A stretch of DNA of 64,000 nucleotides from Erythrobacter sp. SDW2 (GCF_021431965.1 NZ_CP090370.1:558001-622000), one strand, 5' to 3'. Shown: positions 25,475 to 34,468, counted from the first letter of the stretch. The notes: generated by a model from the sequence alone, not told the origin. Made by a program: numbers and translations.

Positions 25475-25924
25475 CTAGTTCGCGGCGGCGAGCGTCGGTG
25501 TGCCGTCTTCGCTCGCCAGCGAGACCGGGGCCGCCTTGCCATTGCTGCGCGGGGCGAAGCGGCCGTCGACAGCGGCTCCCTGCTCGATGGTCAGTGCGTC
25601 GTAATGCACGTCGCCGGTAATGGTGGCCGTGCGCAGGATCACCAGCTCGCGCGCGTCGATCGAGCCTTCGACCTTGCCGGCGAGACGGGCGCTCTCGGCC
25701 TTCACCCCGCCCTTGATGGTCGAGGTTTCGCCCTGCACCAGCGAAGCGCAGGTGATGTCGCCTTCGATCGAACCCTCGACATGGAGTTCGGTCGAGGCCG
25801 AAATGTCGCCCTTGATGATAACATCGCTGCCGATGACGGAGAAGCTGCCGGATGCGCCTGCCCTAGCCACGGGTGCGCTCCTTGGCGGGCTGGGCTCCGG
25901 TGCGGCGGACTTCTTTGAGAACAT
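25475..25924 (-). CDS. bactofilin (polymer-forming cytoskeletal protein)
   Basis: A 149-residue bactofilin. A short disordered Ser/Pro/Ala N-terminus (1-25) leads to a right-handed beta-helix (about 28-125) with the family phrase SVIGSDVIIKGDISASTELHVEGSIEGDI. A disordered tail follows. Bactofilins polymerise without nucleotide on the inner membrane and often position peptidoglycan hydrolases. The ATG at 25924 lies 62 bases inside the end of the upstream M23 gene, so the two are tightly coupled and probably act together in cell shape or stalk-type growth (inference). Confidence 0.9.
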   Translation of the reverse strand: MFSKKSAAPEPSPPRSAPVARAGASGSFSVIGSDVIIKGDISASTELHVEGSIEGDITCASLVQGETSTIKGGVKAESARLAGKVEGSIDARELVILRTATITGDVHYDALTIEQGAAVDGRFAPRSNGKAAPVSLASEDGTPTLAAAN

Positions 25925-27062
25925 TGGGTGCAGCCTTCAGGAAGGGACGGGGATCGATGGCGCGACCGTTGATGCGCACTTCGAAATGGAGATGCGGCCC
26001 GGTCGACCGGCCGGTGCTGCCGATGGCGCCGATGATATCGCCGGCCTCGACCCTGGTGCCGACCGTGGTGGCGAAGCGCGACATGTGGGCATAGCGGGTC
26101 ATCAGGCCATTGCCGTGGCTGACCTCGACAACATTGCCGTAGCCCGACTTGCGCCCGACGAAGGTCACCACGCCCTTGGCGGCGGCATAGATCGGCGCAC
26201 CGATCGGGCCCTTGAAATCGAGGCCGGAGTGCATTGCGCCGCGACCGGTGAAGGGATCCCGGCGATAGCCGAAGCTCGAGGTTACCATCGGCGCGCTCGC
26301 CGGCAAGACCTGCGGAATGCCCTCAAGGCTGCGCTCAAGCGCCGACATGCGGGCGAGGCTGAGGCCGAGACGCTCGAAGCGCGGGTCGATTTCGCCCTTG
26401 GCGCCGGTGGCGAGAAGCTCGAGCGGACCACCCATGGCCTCCATTTCGGCTCCGGCGAGCATGGCCTGCGGATTGAGGCCCAGCTGGCGGATCGCCTGCG
26501 CAGCGCGGGCGGCGCGGAGGTCGGCAAAACGCGTCAATCGTTCGACATAGGCGAGCTGACGGGCTTCGAGTTCGGCCAGCGCGCGCGCCTGCGGGAACGC
26601 GGCGCTGACCTTCTCGACGGTCTTCGCGGCTTCGGTCGAGCTGTCGGAAACGGTGTCTTCGCCGTCGATCTTGATGTCGTCGGGCAAAGCCGGGGTCATC
26701 GCTTCGAGAAAGTCCTGCCGCTTCTCCAGGTCTTCGGCGACGGCGTTGAGGTCGTCACCATAGTCCTGGATGCGTTCCTGCGCGGTGGCGACGCGGGCCT
26801 GTTCTTCGAGCAGCGACATCCGGTCGGCCTGGGCGCGGTACTGGAGGTAGCTCATCGCCCCCATGCTGACCGCCCACACCAGCAGCGCCACCACCACACC
26901 GGCGGCGGCGAGCTTCTGCACCCTGGACGATACCTTGATGAAACGGACCTGGCCTTGCGAGCGCATGAAGAACTCGCGGTCGGGAAACCAATTCGCGACC
27001 CTTGCGGCAAATCCGCTGTTTTCCAGCTTGTTGTACAATGCGACCCCGTCTCGAGTGTCCAA
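25863..27062 (-). CDS. M23 metallopeptidase with N-terminal membrane anchor
   Basis: A 399-residue LytM-type endopeptidase of the kind commonly paired with bactofilins. One membrane helix lies at about 50-72, then coiled coils (75-120 and 145-195). The M23 domain begins at 258 (MVTSSFGYRRDPFTG) with intact ligands H278 and D282 (HSGLD), and H357 and H359 (GPHLHFE). TTG at 27062 is chosen because GGGGAA lies just upstream and homologues begin near NKLENSGF; a later start at an internal TTG cannot be excluded. Its end overlaps the bactofilin gene by 62 bases. Confidence 0.88.
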   Translation of the reverse strand: MDTRDGVALYNKLENSGFAARVANWFPDREFFMRSQGQVRFIKVSSRVQKLAAAGVVVALLVWAVSMGAMSYLQYRAQADRMSLLEEQARVATAQERIQDYGDDLNAVAEDLEKRQDFLEAMTPALPDDIKIDGEDTVSDSSTEAAKTVEKVSAAFPQARALAELEARQLAYVERLTRFADLRAARAAQAIRQLGLNPQAMLAGAEMEAMGGPLELLATGAKGEIDPRFERLGLSLARMSALERSLEGIPQVLPASAPMVTSSFGYRRDPFTGRGAMHSGLDFKGPIGAPIYAAAKGVVTFVGRKSGYGNVVEVSHGNGLMTRYAHMSRFATTVGTRVEAGDIIGAIGSTGRSTGPHLHFEVRINGRAIDPRPFLKAAPNVLKEVRRTGAQPAKERTRG

Positions 27063-27089
27063 TTCTTCCCCGCAGCGCGGCTAGCAAGG

Positions 27090-27256
27090 GATTCGCATAG
27101 GGTCGAATCCGGTTTCACCCGATACCGCCGAGTCGGGCGACTCGCGCGGTAAACGGATTCTTGGAGCGGGAACCAATCCCGATTCGTCCCGTGAACGCTC
27201 TCAAACTGGCGAAAATATCCAACTGCCGAAACCGCTTGGCCCCTCATGATCGATTC
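27090..27256. promoter_or_regulatory. cluster of seven GANTC sites between divergent operons
   Basis: Within the 211-base gap between the M23 gene and nadD, GANTC occurs at 27090-27094, 27105-27109, 27130-27134, 27139-27143, 27156-27160, 27181-27185 and 27252-27256. The first four form two perfect inverted repeats: GGATTCG / CGAATCC (27089-27110, 8-base spacer) and CGAGTCG / CGACTCG (27129-27144, 2-base spacer). Fewer than one site is expected at random in this length. Confidence 0.6.
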
Positions 27257-27273
27257 GTTACCCACAGGCCAAT

Positions 27274-27945
27274 ATGAGTGCGCAGGTGCGAACAGGATTG
27301 CTGGGCGGGAGTTTCAACCCGGCCCATGGCGGGCACCGGCGCATCTCGCTGTTTGCCATGACGGCGCTCGGGCTCGACGAGGTCTGGTGGCTGGTTTCGC
27401 CCGGCAACCCGCTCAAGCCGCGGGCAGGGATGGCCCCGCACGAAGCGCGCTATCGCTCGGCGCTGGCACAGGCGCGGCGCGCACCAATCCGGGTCACGGC
27501 GATCGAGGCGCAGCTTGGCACCCGCTACACCATCGATACCTTGCGGGGGCTGGTACGGCGCTATCCGGAACGCGAATTCGTGTGGCTGATGGGGTCGGAT
27601 AATGTGGCACAATTCCATCAGTGGAAGGCCTGGCGCGCCATAGCGAGGCTGATGCCGATTGCGGTGATCGCCCGCCCCGGGTATGATGGTGCGGTCGCTG
27701 TCAGCCCTGCAGCGGCATGGTTGCGGCGACATCGTGTCGCGGCGAGCAGTTTCAAACAGGGCCAATGGAGTGCACCGACCCTGGTGAACCTGCGTTTCGA
27801 TCCGGATCCAAGATCGGCCACGGCCATCCGCCGCGCCGATCCTGACTGGGCGTCACGCCTTCCCACCGGAAAACTGTTCGACCAGGTCACGCACCGTTCC
27901 ATATTCGGCCATTGTAACTCCGGGGAGCATGAGCCCCGCGCATGA
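27274..27945 (+). CDS. nadD: nicotinate-nucleotide adenylyltransferase
   Basis: Transfers AMP from ATP to nicotinate mononucleotide in NAD synthesis. 223 residues; the nucleotidyltransferase signature GLLGGSFNPAHGGHRRIS is at 8-25. ARPGYDG and TAIRR (the equivalent of the ISSTxIR motif) are present. The C-terminal ~25 residues are longer than usual. It heads a plus-strand series nadD-rsfS-rlmH, a conserved gene order, and lies downstream of the GANTC cluster. Confidence 0.93.
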   Translation: MSAQVRTGLLGGSFNPAHGGHRRISLFAMTALGLDEVWWLVSPGNPLKPRAGMAPHEARYRSALAQARRAPIRVTAIEAQLGTRYTIDTLRGLVRRYPEREFVWLMGSDNVAQFHQWKAWRAIARLMPIAVIARPGYDGAVAVSPAAAWLRRHRVAASSFKQGQWSAPTLVNLRFDPDPRSATAIRRADPDWASRLPTGKLFDQVTHRSIFGHCNSGEHEPRA

Positions 27946-28017
27946 TGCCCTCACGGACTCGCAATCGGCTCACTCGCTTCCCATTTACCCGCCATGACAG
28001 GAGTATCCAACTCGCCC

Positions 28018-28428
28018 ATGACACCGGCGCACACCATCACGCCTATTGCAGGCACTTCGCCCGCCATGCCTGAAGCAGACCCCGGTTCGCTTCATGCGCT
28101 GGTGCTCGAACAGCTGGAAGAGGATCAGGCCCAGGACGTGGTCTCCGTTCCCCTCGAAGGCAAGAGCTCGATTGCCGATCACATGGTGATTGCTTCGGGT
28201 CGTTCGACCCGCCAGGTCGCCTCGATCGCACAGAAACTCGCGGAAAAGATCAAGCAGGCCGGCTTCGGCCCGGTCCGGCTCGAAGGCTTGCCCGCTGCCG
28301 ACTGGGTGCTGGTCGATGCCGGCGATGTCGTCATCCACCTGTTCCGCCCCGAAGTGCGCAGCTTCTACAACCTCGAGCGCATGTGGTCGTTCGGGGATGC
28401 GCCCGCGGCTGCCATCGGCACAGCTTGA
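28018..28428 (+). CDS. rsfS: ribosome silencing factor RsfS
   Basis: Binds ribosomal protein uL14 and blocks joining of 50S and 30S under starvation. The conserved core begins HALVLEQLEEDQAQDVVSVPL, then IADHMVIASGRSTRQVASIA, GLPAADWVLVDAGDVVIHLF and RSFYNLERMW. The start is uncertain: ATG at 28018 follows an AGGAG at 27999-28003, ATG at 27994 adds eight residues, and ATG at 28066 would still keep the domain. It lies between nadD and rlmH, as in many bacteria. Confidence 0.9.
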   Translation: MTPAHTITPIAGTSPAMPEADPGSLHALVLEQLEEDQAQDVVSVPLEGKSSIADHMVIASGRSTRQVASIAQKLAEKIKQAGFGPVRLEGLPAADWVLVDAGDVVIHLFRPEVRSFYNLERMWSFGDAPAAAIGTA

Positions 28429-28483
28429 AGCCAACCGACCGGGCGGCGTTGCTGGGGACGTTTCGCCTGACTAGAAGCGCCCC

Positions 28484-28906
28484 ATGCAACTGCATGTGAT
28501 CGCTCGCGGAAAAATTGCCCGTTCGCCGGAGGGCGAACTTGTCGACCGTTATGCCAAGCGGATTACCTGGCCCCTCAGGCTGACCGAACTACCGGACACC
28601 GGCGGCCGCATCCCCGATCCCCAATCACCCCACAAGACGGTGCTGCTCGACGAACGCGGGAAGGACTTATCGTCGGAACAGCTTGCTGCCATCCTCGAAC
28701 GCTGGCGCGATAGCGGCACACGTGAAGCACGCTTCGTGCTTGGTGCGGCGGACGGACATGCGGACGTAGAGCGCCTGTCGGCCGACCTGCTGCTGGCCTT
28801 CGGCTCCGCCACCTGGCCGCACCTGCTTGCCCGCGCCATGCTGCTCGAACAGCTGTACCGCGCCACCACCATTATCGCAGGTCACCCCTACCATCGCGCC
28901 GGATAA
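28484..28906 (+). CDS. rlmH: 23S rRNA (pseudouridine1915-N3)-methyltransferase
   Basis: SPOUT methyltransferase acting on helix 69 of 23S rRNA in the 70S ribosome. 140 residues. MQLHVIARGKIARSPEGELV at the start, the SAM knot near FVLGAADGH, and the conserved end LLEQLYRATTIIAGHPYHR leave no doubt. It is in the nadD-rsfS-rlmH order. Confidence 0.95.
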   Translation: MQLHVIARGKIARSPEGELVDRYAKRITWPLRLTELPDTGGRIPDPQSPHKTVLLDERGKDLSSEQLAAILERWRDSGTREARFVLGAADGHADVERLSADLLLAFGSATWPHLLARAMLLEQLYRATTIIAGHPYHRAG

Positions 28907-28925
28907 TCGGGCAAAGCACGGCGTC

Positions 28926-30155
28926 ATGACGGCAGGCCGCGTTCTCCTTGCAGTGCTGGGGCTCCTGGGCGCCGGTGCGCTTGTCCTGGCGACAGGCGGC
29001 GTGACGGCGCAGGATGTCGACGGGTTCGAGGATGCGGCAGAAATCCGGCAAGCCATCGCCGCCGCGCGCGCCGAAGCAGCCAGGGCCGCCAGTCGCGGCG
29101 CAAAGCTGGAGGCTGGCGCGCGCGAAACCACCGAGGCAGCCGACAAGACCGCGCAAGAGGCCGCCGCGCTTGCTGCCCGCATCCAGCAATCCGAAGCGCA
29201 GATCGCCGCGGCCGAAGGGCGGGTTGCGCTGATCAACAGCCAGCGGCGCGCGCTGCTCAAGCGCCTGGCCGAACGGCGCGAACCGCTGGTGCGCCTGACC
29301 GCAGCTTTGCAGAACTTTGCCCGCCGACCGCTGGGCCTTGCCGTACTCAAGCCGGGCTCGCTGCAGGAAACGGTCTATCTGCGCGCCATGCTGGAGACGA
29401 CCCTGCCGCAAGTGCGCCAGCGCACTTCCGCCTTGCGCGGCGAGATCGAGCGCGGGCGCAAGCTGGAGAGCGAAGCCGCCAAGGCGCTGGCGGCGCTGCG
29501 CAAGGAACAGGATACACTGGATACACGGCGTGACCGGCTGGCCGCGCTGGAGACCCGCCAACGGCTCGCAGCCCGCAGCGCCAGCGGCGATGCCGCGCGC
29601 GAGACCGACCGCGCACTGGCATTGGCAGAAGAAGCCCGCGATCTGGGCGGACTGGTCGACCGGCTCGCCAAAGCCGGCTCGTTGCGCAGCGAATTGGCCG
29701 CCCTTCCCGGCCCGGTCCTTCGTCCCGCGTCGCCGGTCGCCGCACGCGTAGTCGCAGCACCCGGTGCCGCCACACCGGCTGGCGGGCTGGCGCCGGTCGA
29801 TATCCAGTTGCCAGTCGCCGGGCGAACAGTGGCCGGTTTCGGCTCTCCGACCGAGAACGGGGTTCCGTCGCAGGGTCTCACGATCGCCCCGCGTGGCGGA
29901 GCCCAGGTTGTTACACCGGCTGCGGGCCGGGTGGTCTTCGCCGGGCCCTATCGCGGCTTCGGACGAATCGTGATTATCGAGCACGGCGCCGGCTGGACCA
30001 GCCTTGTGACCGGCCTGGCCCGAACCGACGTCGATGTCGGCGAGGAACTGGTAGCCGGCGCCCCGCTCGGCATCGCTGCGCCTGTGCGTCCTGAAATCAC
30101 GCTCGAACTGCGGCGCGACGGTACGCCGGTCAATCCACTCGACTTCATCGGCTAG
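28926..30155 (+). CDS. EnvC-like murein hydrolase activator with degenerate LytM domain
   Basis: 409 residues: a signal sequence (1-30), a long coiled coil (about 35-250) rich in Ala, Glu and Arg, and a C-terminal M23-like domain. The domain lacks the zinc ligands: where active enzymes have HxGxD it reads SQGLTIAPRGG, and the HxH strand reads EITLELRR. This is the hallmark of EnvC, which activates amidases instead of cutting peptidoglycan itself. The ATG at 28926 is the first codon before the signal peptide. It lies upstream of ctpA, the usual partner. Confidence 0.85.
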   Translation: MTAGRVLLAVLGLLGAGALVLATGGVTAQDVDGFEDAAEIRQAIAAARAEAARAASRGAKLEAGARETTEAADKTAQEAAALAARIQQSEAQIAAAEGRVALINSQRRALLKRLAERREPLVRLTAALQNFARRPLGLAVLKPGSLQETVYLRAMLETTLPQVRQRTSALRGEIERGRKLESEAAKALAALRKEQDTLDTRRDRLAALETRQRLAARSASGDAARETDRALALAEEARDLGGLVDRLAKAGSLRSELAALPGPVLRPASPVAARVVAAPGAATPAGGLAPVDIQLPVAGRTVAGFGSPTENGVPSQGLTIAPRGGAQVVTPAAGRVVFAGPYRGFGRIVIIEHGAGWTSLVTGLARTDVDVGEELVAGAPLGIAAPVRPEITLELRRDGTPVNPLDFIG

Positions 30156-30273
30156 GCCGGTTTTTCAGGAATTCGACTGGCGTTGCCCCGCACAGGGACG
30201 AGCGACTTCACCTCATCTGGCGTTCATCCGCGCGGCGCGATAGAAGCGCAAGCGAAAGCGAGAGAGATTGCCG

Positions 30274-31611
30274 ATGAAACTTGCCCCGCTGCTGCGTTCC
30301 GCCGCCCTCGTTACTGCCGTGGCGCTGATTCCGGCCACCACCGCCACCTTCGCCCAGGTCGATGGCCGCGTCGGTCCGGAATTCGCCCGGCTGTTCGAAG
30401 TCTACCAGCGCATCCAGGCAAGCTATGTCGAACCGGTCGACAAGGACAAACTGGTGCGCGGCGCGATCGACGGCATGCTGGCCTCGCTCGATCCGCATTC
30501 GGCCTATCTCGACGGCGGCGACCTTCAACGGCTCGAAACCATGATCGACGGCAAGTATTCGGGTCTCGGCCTGTCGGTCATCCAGGAAGATGGCGCGGTC
30601 AAGGTGATCAGCCCGTTCCGCGGCAGCCCGGCTGACCAGATGGGCATCAAGGCAGGCGACTTCATCACCCATCTCGATGGCGAGCTGATCGTTGGCGGCA
30701 GCCTGGACGAGGCGGTGCAGCGGATGCGCGGCGTCGCGGGGACTTCGATCAAGCTGACCATCTTCCGTCCGGGCCGGGACGAGCCCTTCGATGTCACCGT
30801 CACCCGCGGGGTGATCGAACTCGAGCCCGTCACCTACGAACTCAAGGACGGCAATATCGGCTTCATCGCGGTCAACGAGTTTTCCAAGGACGTCGGCAAG
30901 GATGTCTACAATGCCTGGCGCGAATTGCAGAAGAAAGCGGCGGGGCGGGTCAACGGCCTGGTGCTCGACTTGCGTACCAACCCCGGCGGCTCGCTCGACG
31001 AAGCCGTGGCGCTGAGCGACCTGTTCCTCTCCGAAGGCCGGATCGTGTCGCAGCGCGGACGGGTGCGCGGGGAGAATTATCTCTATGATGCCGAGACTGT
31101 CTATCGCGGCGAGATTGCCACCGATGTACCGATGATCGTGCTGATCGATGCCGGTTCGGCCTCGGCCTCGGAAATCGTCGCCGGAGCGCTGCAGGACCAC
31201 CGCCGGGCGCTGATCATGGGCCAGACCAGCTTCGGCAAGGGCAGCGTCCAGTCGCTGCTGCCGATCGGGAACGATGCCGCGCTCAAGCTGACGACGGCGC
31301 GTTACTTCACGCCCGCAGGCAAGTCCGTGCAGGAAGGCGGTATCGAGCCCGACATCACCGTGCCGCAAATCTCCGATCCCGACTGGGAGAAACGCGCCAA
31401 GTACCAGCTGCGCGAATCCGATCTGCGCGGCCATCTGGTCAATGATGCGAGCCTCAAGGACGAGGAGCTGGAGAAGGACAAGCTGCAGGATCCACGCTTC
31501 CAGCAGACCGCCGCCCAGCTCAAGGAACAGGGGATCGAGGATTTCCAGCTCTATTACGCGCTCGAAACCTTGCGCCGCACGACCAAGGCAACAGTTGCGC
31601 TGCGACCCTGA
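30274..31611 (+). CDS. ctpA: carboxyl-terminal processing protease (S41)
   Basis: Periplasmic serine protease that removes C-termini of envelope proteins. 445 residues: signal peptide ending TFAQ (about 28), PDZ domain (about 95-180) and the S41 catalytic domain. The Ser-Lys dyad is S297 in GSASASE and K322 in SFGKGSVQ, 25 apart as in Prc. The ATG at 30274 follows GAGAGA; a TTG two codons earlier is less likely. It follows the EnvC-like gene. Confidence 0.93.
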   Translation: MKLAPLLRSAALVTAVALIPATTATFAQVDGRVGPEFARLFEVYQRIQASYVEPVDKDKLVRGAIDGMLASLDPHSAYLDGGDLQRLETMIDGKYSGLGLSVIQEDGAVKVISPFRGSPADQMGIKAGDFITHLDGELIVGGSLDEAVQRMRGVAGTSIKLTIFRPGRDEPFDVTVTRGVIELEPVTYELKDGNIGFIAVNEFSKDVGKDVYNAWRELQKKAAGRVNGLVLDLRTNPGGSLDEAVALSDLFLSEGRIVSQRGRVRGENYLYDAETVYRGEIATDVPMIVLIDAGSASASEIVAGALQDHRRALIMGQTSFGKGSVQSLLPIGNDAALKLTTARYFTPAGKSVQEGGIEPDITVPQISDPDWEKRAKYQLRESDLRGHLVNDASLKDEELEKDKLQDPRFQQTAAQLKEQGIEDFQLYYALETLRRTTKATVALRP

Positions 31612-31629
31612 CGACAGCATAGGGCGGGC

Positions 31630-32094
31630 ATGAGTTCGACCACGTCTTTCGCGCGCGCGCGCCTGCTCGCGCTGGTCATTCCGGCGGCCTTGCTCGCCGG
31701 GGCCTATATCTCGCAGTACGTCTTCGGGCTGTTCCCGTGCGAGATGTGCTGGTGGCAGCGCTGGCCGCATTTTGCGGCGGTCGCGCTGGCGGGGCTCGGC
31801 TTTGTGGTGGCGCCCAAGCGGATGTGGGTGGCGCTGGCGGCGCTGGCGATCATCGCGTCGGGGGCCATCGGCGCCTTCCATGCCGGGGTCGAATATGGCT
31901 GGTGGGAAGGGATCACCGGCTGCACCAGCCATGCGCCCGCTGGCGGCGATCCGCTGGAGGCCGTGCTCAATTCGCCACTGATCCGCTGCGACGTTGCGCC
32001 GTGGACGCTGCTGGGCATCTCGCTGGCGGGTTGGAACTTCCTGATCTCGACCTTTGGCGGTCTTGCCGTTCTCGCGCTTCTGGCCAAGAAGTGA
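31630..32094 (+). CDS. dsbB: disulfide bond formation protein B
   Basis: Inner-membrane oxidoreductase that passes electrons from DsbA to quinone. 154 residues with four membrane helices. The first cysteine pair is C37 and C40 (FPCEMC) followed by WWQRWPH, and the periplasmic pair is C98 and C120. It starts 18 bases after ctpA, so is probably in the same operon, and ends five bases before coq7. Confidence 0.9.
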   Translation: MSSTTSFARARLLALVIPAALLAGAYISQYVFGLFPCEMCWWQRWPHFAAVALAGLGFVVAPKRMWVALAALAIIASGAIGAFHAGVEYGWWEGITGCTSHAPAGGDPLEAVLNSPLIRCDVAPWTLLGISLAGWNFLISTFGGLAVLALLAKK

Positions 32095-32098
32095 GCGC

Positions 32099-32623
32099 AT
32101 GACGGACAAAACCACCCTCGAACGCATGATCCGGGTCGATCAGGCCGGCGAATTCGGCGCGACCCGCATTTACGAAGGCCAGCTCGCCGTAATGGGCGAC
32201 CGCGGCCCGCATTCGGGCGAGATCGCGGCAATGGCGCGGCAGGAAGCGGGGCATCGCAAGCGGTTCGACGCGCTGATGGCCGAGCGGGGTGTGCGCCCGA
32301 CTGCGCTGCAGCCGTTCTGGTCGGTGGCCGGATATGCCTTGGGTGCGGGCACGGCCCTGCTCGGCCCCGAAGCGGCGATGGCCTGCACCGCCGCGATCGA
32401 GACCGAGATCGACAAGCACTATTCGGACCAGCTCGACCAGCTTGAGGCCTCTGGTGCCGATCCAGAGCTTGCCGCCATGATCCAGGAATTCCGCGACGAC
32501 GAGCGCGAGCACCGCGATGCGGCGCTGGCGATGGGGGCGGAGAAGGCTCCGGCCTATCCACTGCTGTCCGGCCTGATCCGGCTGGGCTGCCGCGCCGCGA
32601 TCAGGATCAGCGAACGCATCTGA
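32099..32623 (+). CDS. coq7: demethoxyubiquinone hydroxylase (Coq7 family)
   Basis: Diiron monooxygenase of ubiquinone synthesis. 174 residues with all six ligands visible: E18, E49-x2-H52 (EAGH), E101, and E135-x2-H138 (EREH). The ATG at 32099 is five bases after the dsbB stop; the longer open frame runs into dsbB and is not used. Being next to DsbB, which needs quinone, makes sense functionally. Confidence 0.92.
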   Translation: MTDKTTLERMIRVDQAGEFGATRIYEGQLAVMGDRGPHSGEIAAMARQEAGHRKRFDALMAERGVRPTALQPFWSVAGYALGAGTALLGPEAAMACTAAIETEIDKHYSDQLDQLEASGADPELAAMIQEFRDDEREHRDAALAMGAEKAPAYPLLSGLIRLGCRAAIRISERI

Positions 32624-32701
32624 CGGGCGCTTCAGGGTGCATTCACGGCGCGGGTGCACTATATCGGCGAGACAAGACCCCAATTCTCGAGAGGTTTCGC
32701 C

Positions 32702-33283
32702 ATGACCGGCCGCATCACCACGCTGACCTTCGCTCCTTTGCTTGCCGCTCTCGTCTTCGGTGTCCCTGCTGCCGCGCAGGACACAGGCGGCGACAAGGTG
32801 CGGATGAACATCGTCTATGGCGATGACGAGGTGGAGGAATGCCCCGAAGGCATGATCTGCGTCACCGGCATCCTTCCCGAAGAAGAGCGGTATCGCATCC
32901 CGGAGGCCCTGCGCTCGAGCGACGATCCGGCCAACACTGCCTGGGCCAAGCGCGTCGAAGCGTTCAAGTTCGTCGGCGATTTCGGCACCTTGTCGTGCTC
33001 GCCGAGCGGGGCAGGCGGCTACACCGGCTGCACGCAGGAAATGATCGACGCCGCCTATGAAGCCCGGGCCAATGCGCCTGGTGTCCGTTTCGCCAAGCTG
33101 ATCGAAGCCGCCCGCGCCGAGCGCCTGTCGGAAATCGACGCCGAGGCCGCCGCCGAGCAGGAGCGCGTCGAATCGATCGAGCGCGCCTATATGGAACGGC
33201 TCGAACGGGAGCGTGACGCCGAGGATGCGGCGACGGCCGAACCCTTGCCGCAGCCCGAAAGCAGCGAGACGCCCGAAGGGTAG
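32702..33283 (+). CDS. secreted protein of unknown function
   Basis: 193 residues with a signal peptide (MTGRITTLTFAPLLAALVFG, cleavage near AAAQ). The mature protein has an acidic N-terminal part with three or four cysteines (EECPEGMICVTG, LSCSPSGAGGYTGC) and a highly charged helix (about 130-180) ending in a Pro/Glu tail. Phrases like ICVTGILPEEERYRIP are typical of a sphingomonad-restricted envelope family; no function is known. It is likely co-transcribed with the dsbB-coq7 genes or has its own promoter in the 78-base gap. Confidence 0.7.
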   Translation: MTGRITTLTFAPLLAALVFGVPAAAQDTGGDKVRMNIVYGDDEVEECPEGMICVTGILPEEERYRIPEALRSSDDPANTAWAKRVEAFKFVGDFGTLSCSPSGAGGYTGCTQEMIDAAYEARANAPGVRFAKLIEAARAERLSEIDAEAAAEQERVESIERAYMERLERERDAEDAATAEPLPQPESSETPEG

Positions 33284-33334
33284 TCGCCGTAAATTCTTTG
33301 CGCGGGCTAGCCAGCGCTTAAGGTTTCAGGGTTA

Positions 33335-34468
33335 ATGGCGCGGGTCATGAGCAACACGCGCAAAATCGTCACCATCTTCGGCACCCGCCCCGAAGCGATC
33401 AAGCTGTTTCCGCTGCTGCATGTGCTGGAAGCCGATCCGCGCTTCGACAGCCGGGTGCTGGTCTCCGGCCAGCATCGCGGGATGCTCGATCAGGTGCTGG
33501 AGATTGCCGGGATCACGCCGCACCATGATCTCGACGTGATGCACCCCGACCAGACGCTCGATGCGCTGACCGCGCGCCTGCTGACCGGCATCGGCGCGGT
33601 GCTTGATCTCGAGCAGCCGGACTGGGTCGTGGTGCAGGGCGATACCGCAACGGCGATGTGCGGTGCCCTGGCTGCATACTATCGCAAGCTACCGGTCTGC
33701 CATGTCGAGGCGGGGCTACGCAGTGGCGATGTCTATCATCCCTGGCCGGAGGAGGTGAACCGCAAGGTCATCGGCAGTTTCGCGGCGCTTCATGCCGCGC
33801 CCACCGAAACCTCGGCCGATGCCCTCAGACGCGAGAATGTCGATCCGGCAATTGTCCATGTCACCGGCAATACGGTGATCGACGCATTGCACTGGATCAC
33901 CGCCAGGGTCGCGGCGGAGCCGGGGCTGGTGAGCGGGTTATCGGAAGTCGAGGCACGGTTTGCGGGCAAGCGCATCATCGGCGTTACCAGCCACCGGCGC
34001 GAGAATTTCGGCGTTGGGATGCGTAATATCGCCAATGCGATCAAGCGCTTGGCTGCGCGTGAGGATGTTGCACTGATCTTCCCGGTCCATCTCAACCCCA
34101 ACGTCCGCGCAATCATGAACGAGGAACTGGCGGCGCTGGACAACGTCGCCCTGCTCGAACCGCTCGACTACCCGCATTTCGCGCGGCTGCTCGACATTTG
34201 CACGCTGGTGCTGACCGACAGCGGCGGCGTGCAGGAAGAAGCGCCTGCGCTGGGCAAGCCGGTGCTGGTGATGCGCGAGACCACCGAACGGCCCGAAGGG
34301 GTCGAGGCGGGCACGGCCAAGCTTGTCGGTACGGACGAGGACACTATCGTCCGCGAGGTCGAACGGCTGCTGGATGACGACGCGGCCTATGCCGCCATGG
34401 CCAAGGCGCACAATCCCTTTGGCGACGGCAAGAGCGCGGCCCGGATTGCCGACTTGCTCGCCCGCTGA
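33335..34468 (+). CDS. wecB: UDP-N-acetylglucosamine 2-epimerase (non-hydrolysing)
   Basis: Interconverts UDP-GlcNAc and UDP-ManNAc. 377 residues. Family motifs: VTIFGTRPEAIKLFPLL at the start, VQGDTATAMCGALAAYY, CHVEAGLRSGD, TSHRRENFG and the allosteric/product region TDSGGVQEEAPALGKPVLVMRETTERPEG. ATG at 33335 or 33347 both fit. It is the first gene of the polysaccharide locus and feeds WecC. Confidence 0.93.
   Translation: MARVMSNTRKIVTIFGTRPEAIKLFPLLHVLEADPRFDSRVLVSGQHRGMLDQVLEIAGITPHHDLDVMHPDQTLDALTARLLTGIGAVLDLEQPDWVVVQGDTATAMCGALAAYYRKLPVCHVEAGLRSGDVYHPWPEEVNRKVIGSFAALHAAPTETSADALRRENVDPAIVHVTGNTVIDALHWITARVAAEPGLVSGLSEVEARFAGKRIIGVTSHRRENFGVGMRNIANAIKRLAAREDVALIFPVHLNPNVRAIMNEELAALDNVALLEPLDYPHFARLLDICTLVLTDSGGVQEEAPALGKPVLVMRETTERPEGVEAGTAKLVGTDEDTIVREVERLLDDDAAYAAMAKAHNPFGDGKSAARIADLLAR

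Noticed and set aside
33318-33335. CtrA site upstream of wecB
   Set aside because: The two TTAA are 10 bases apart instead of seven.
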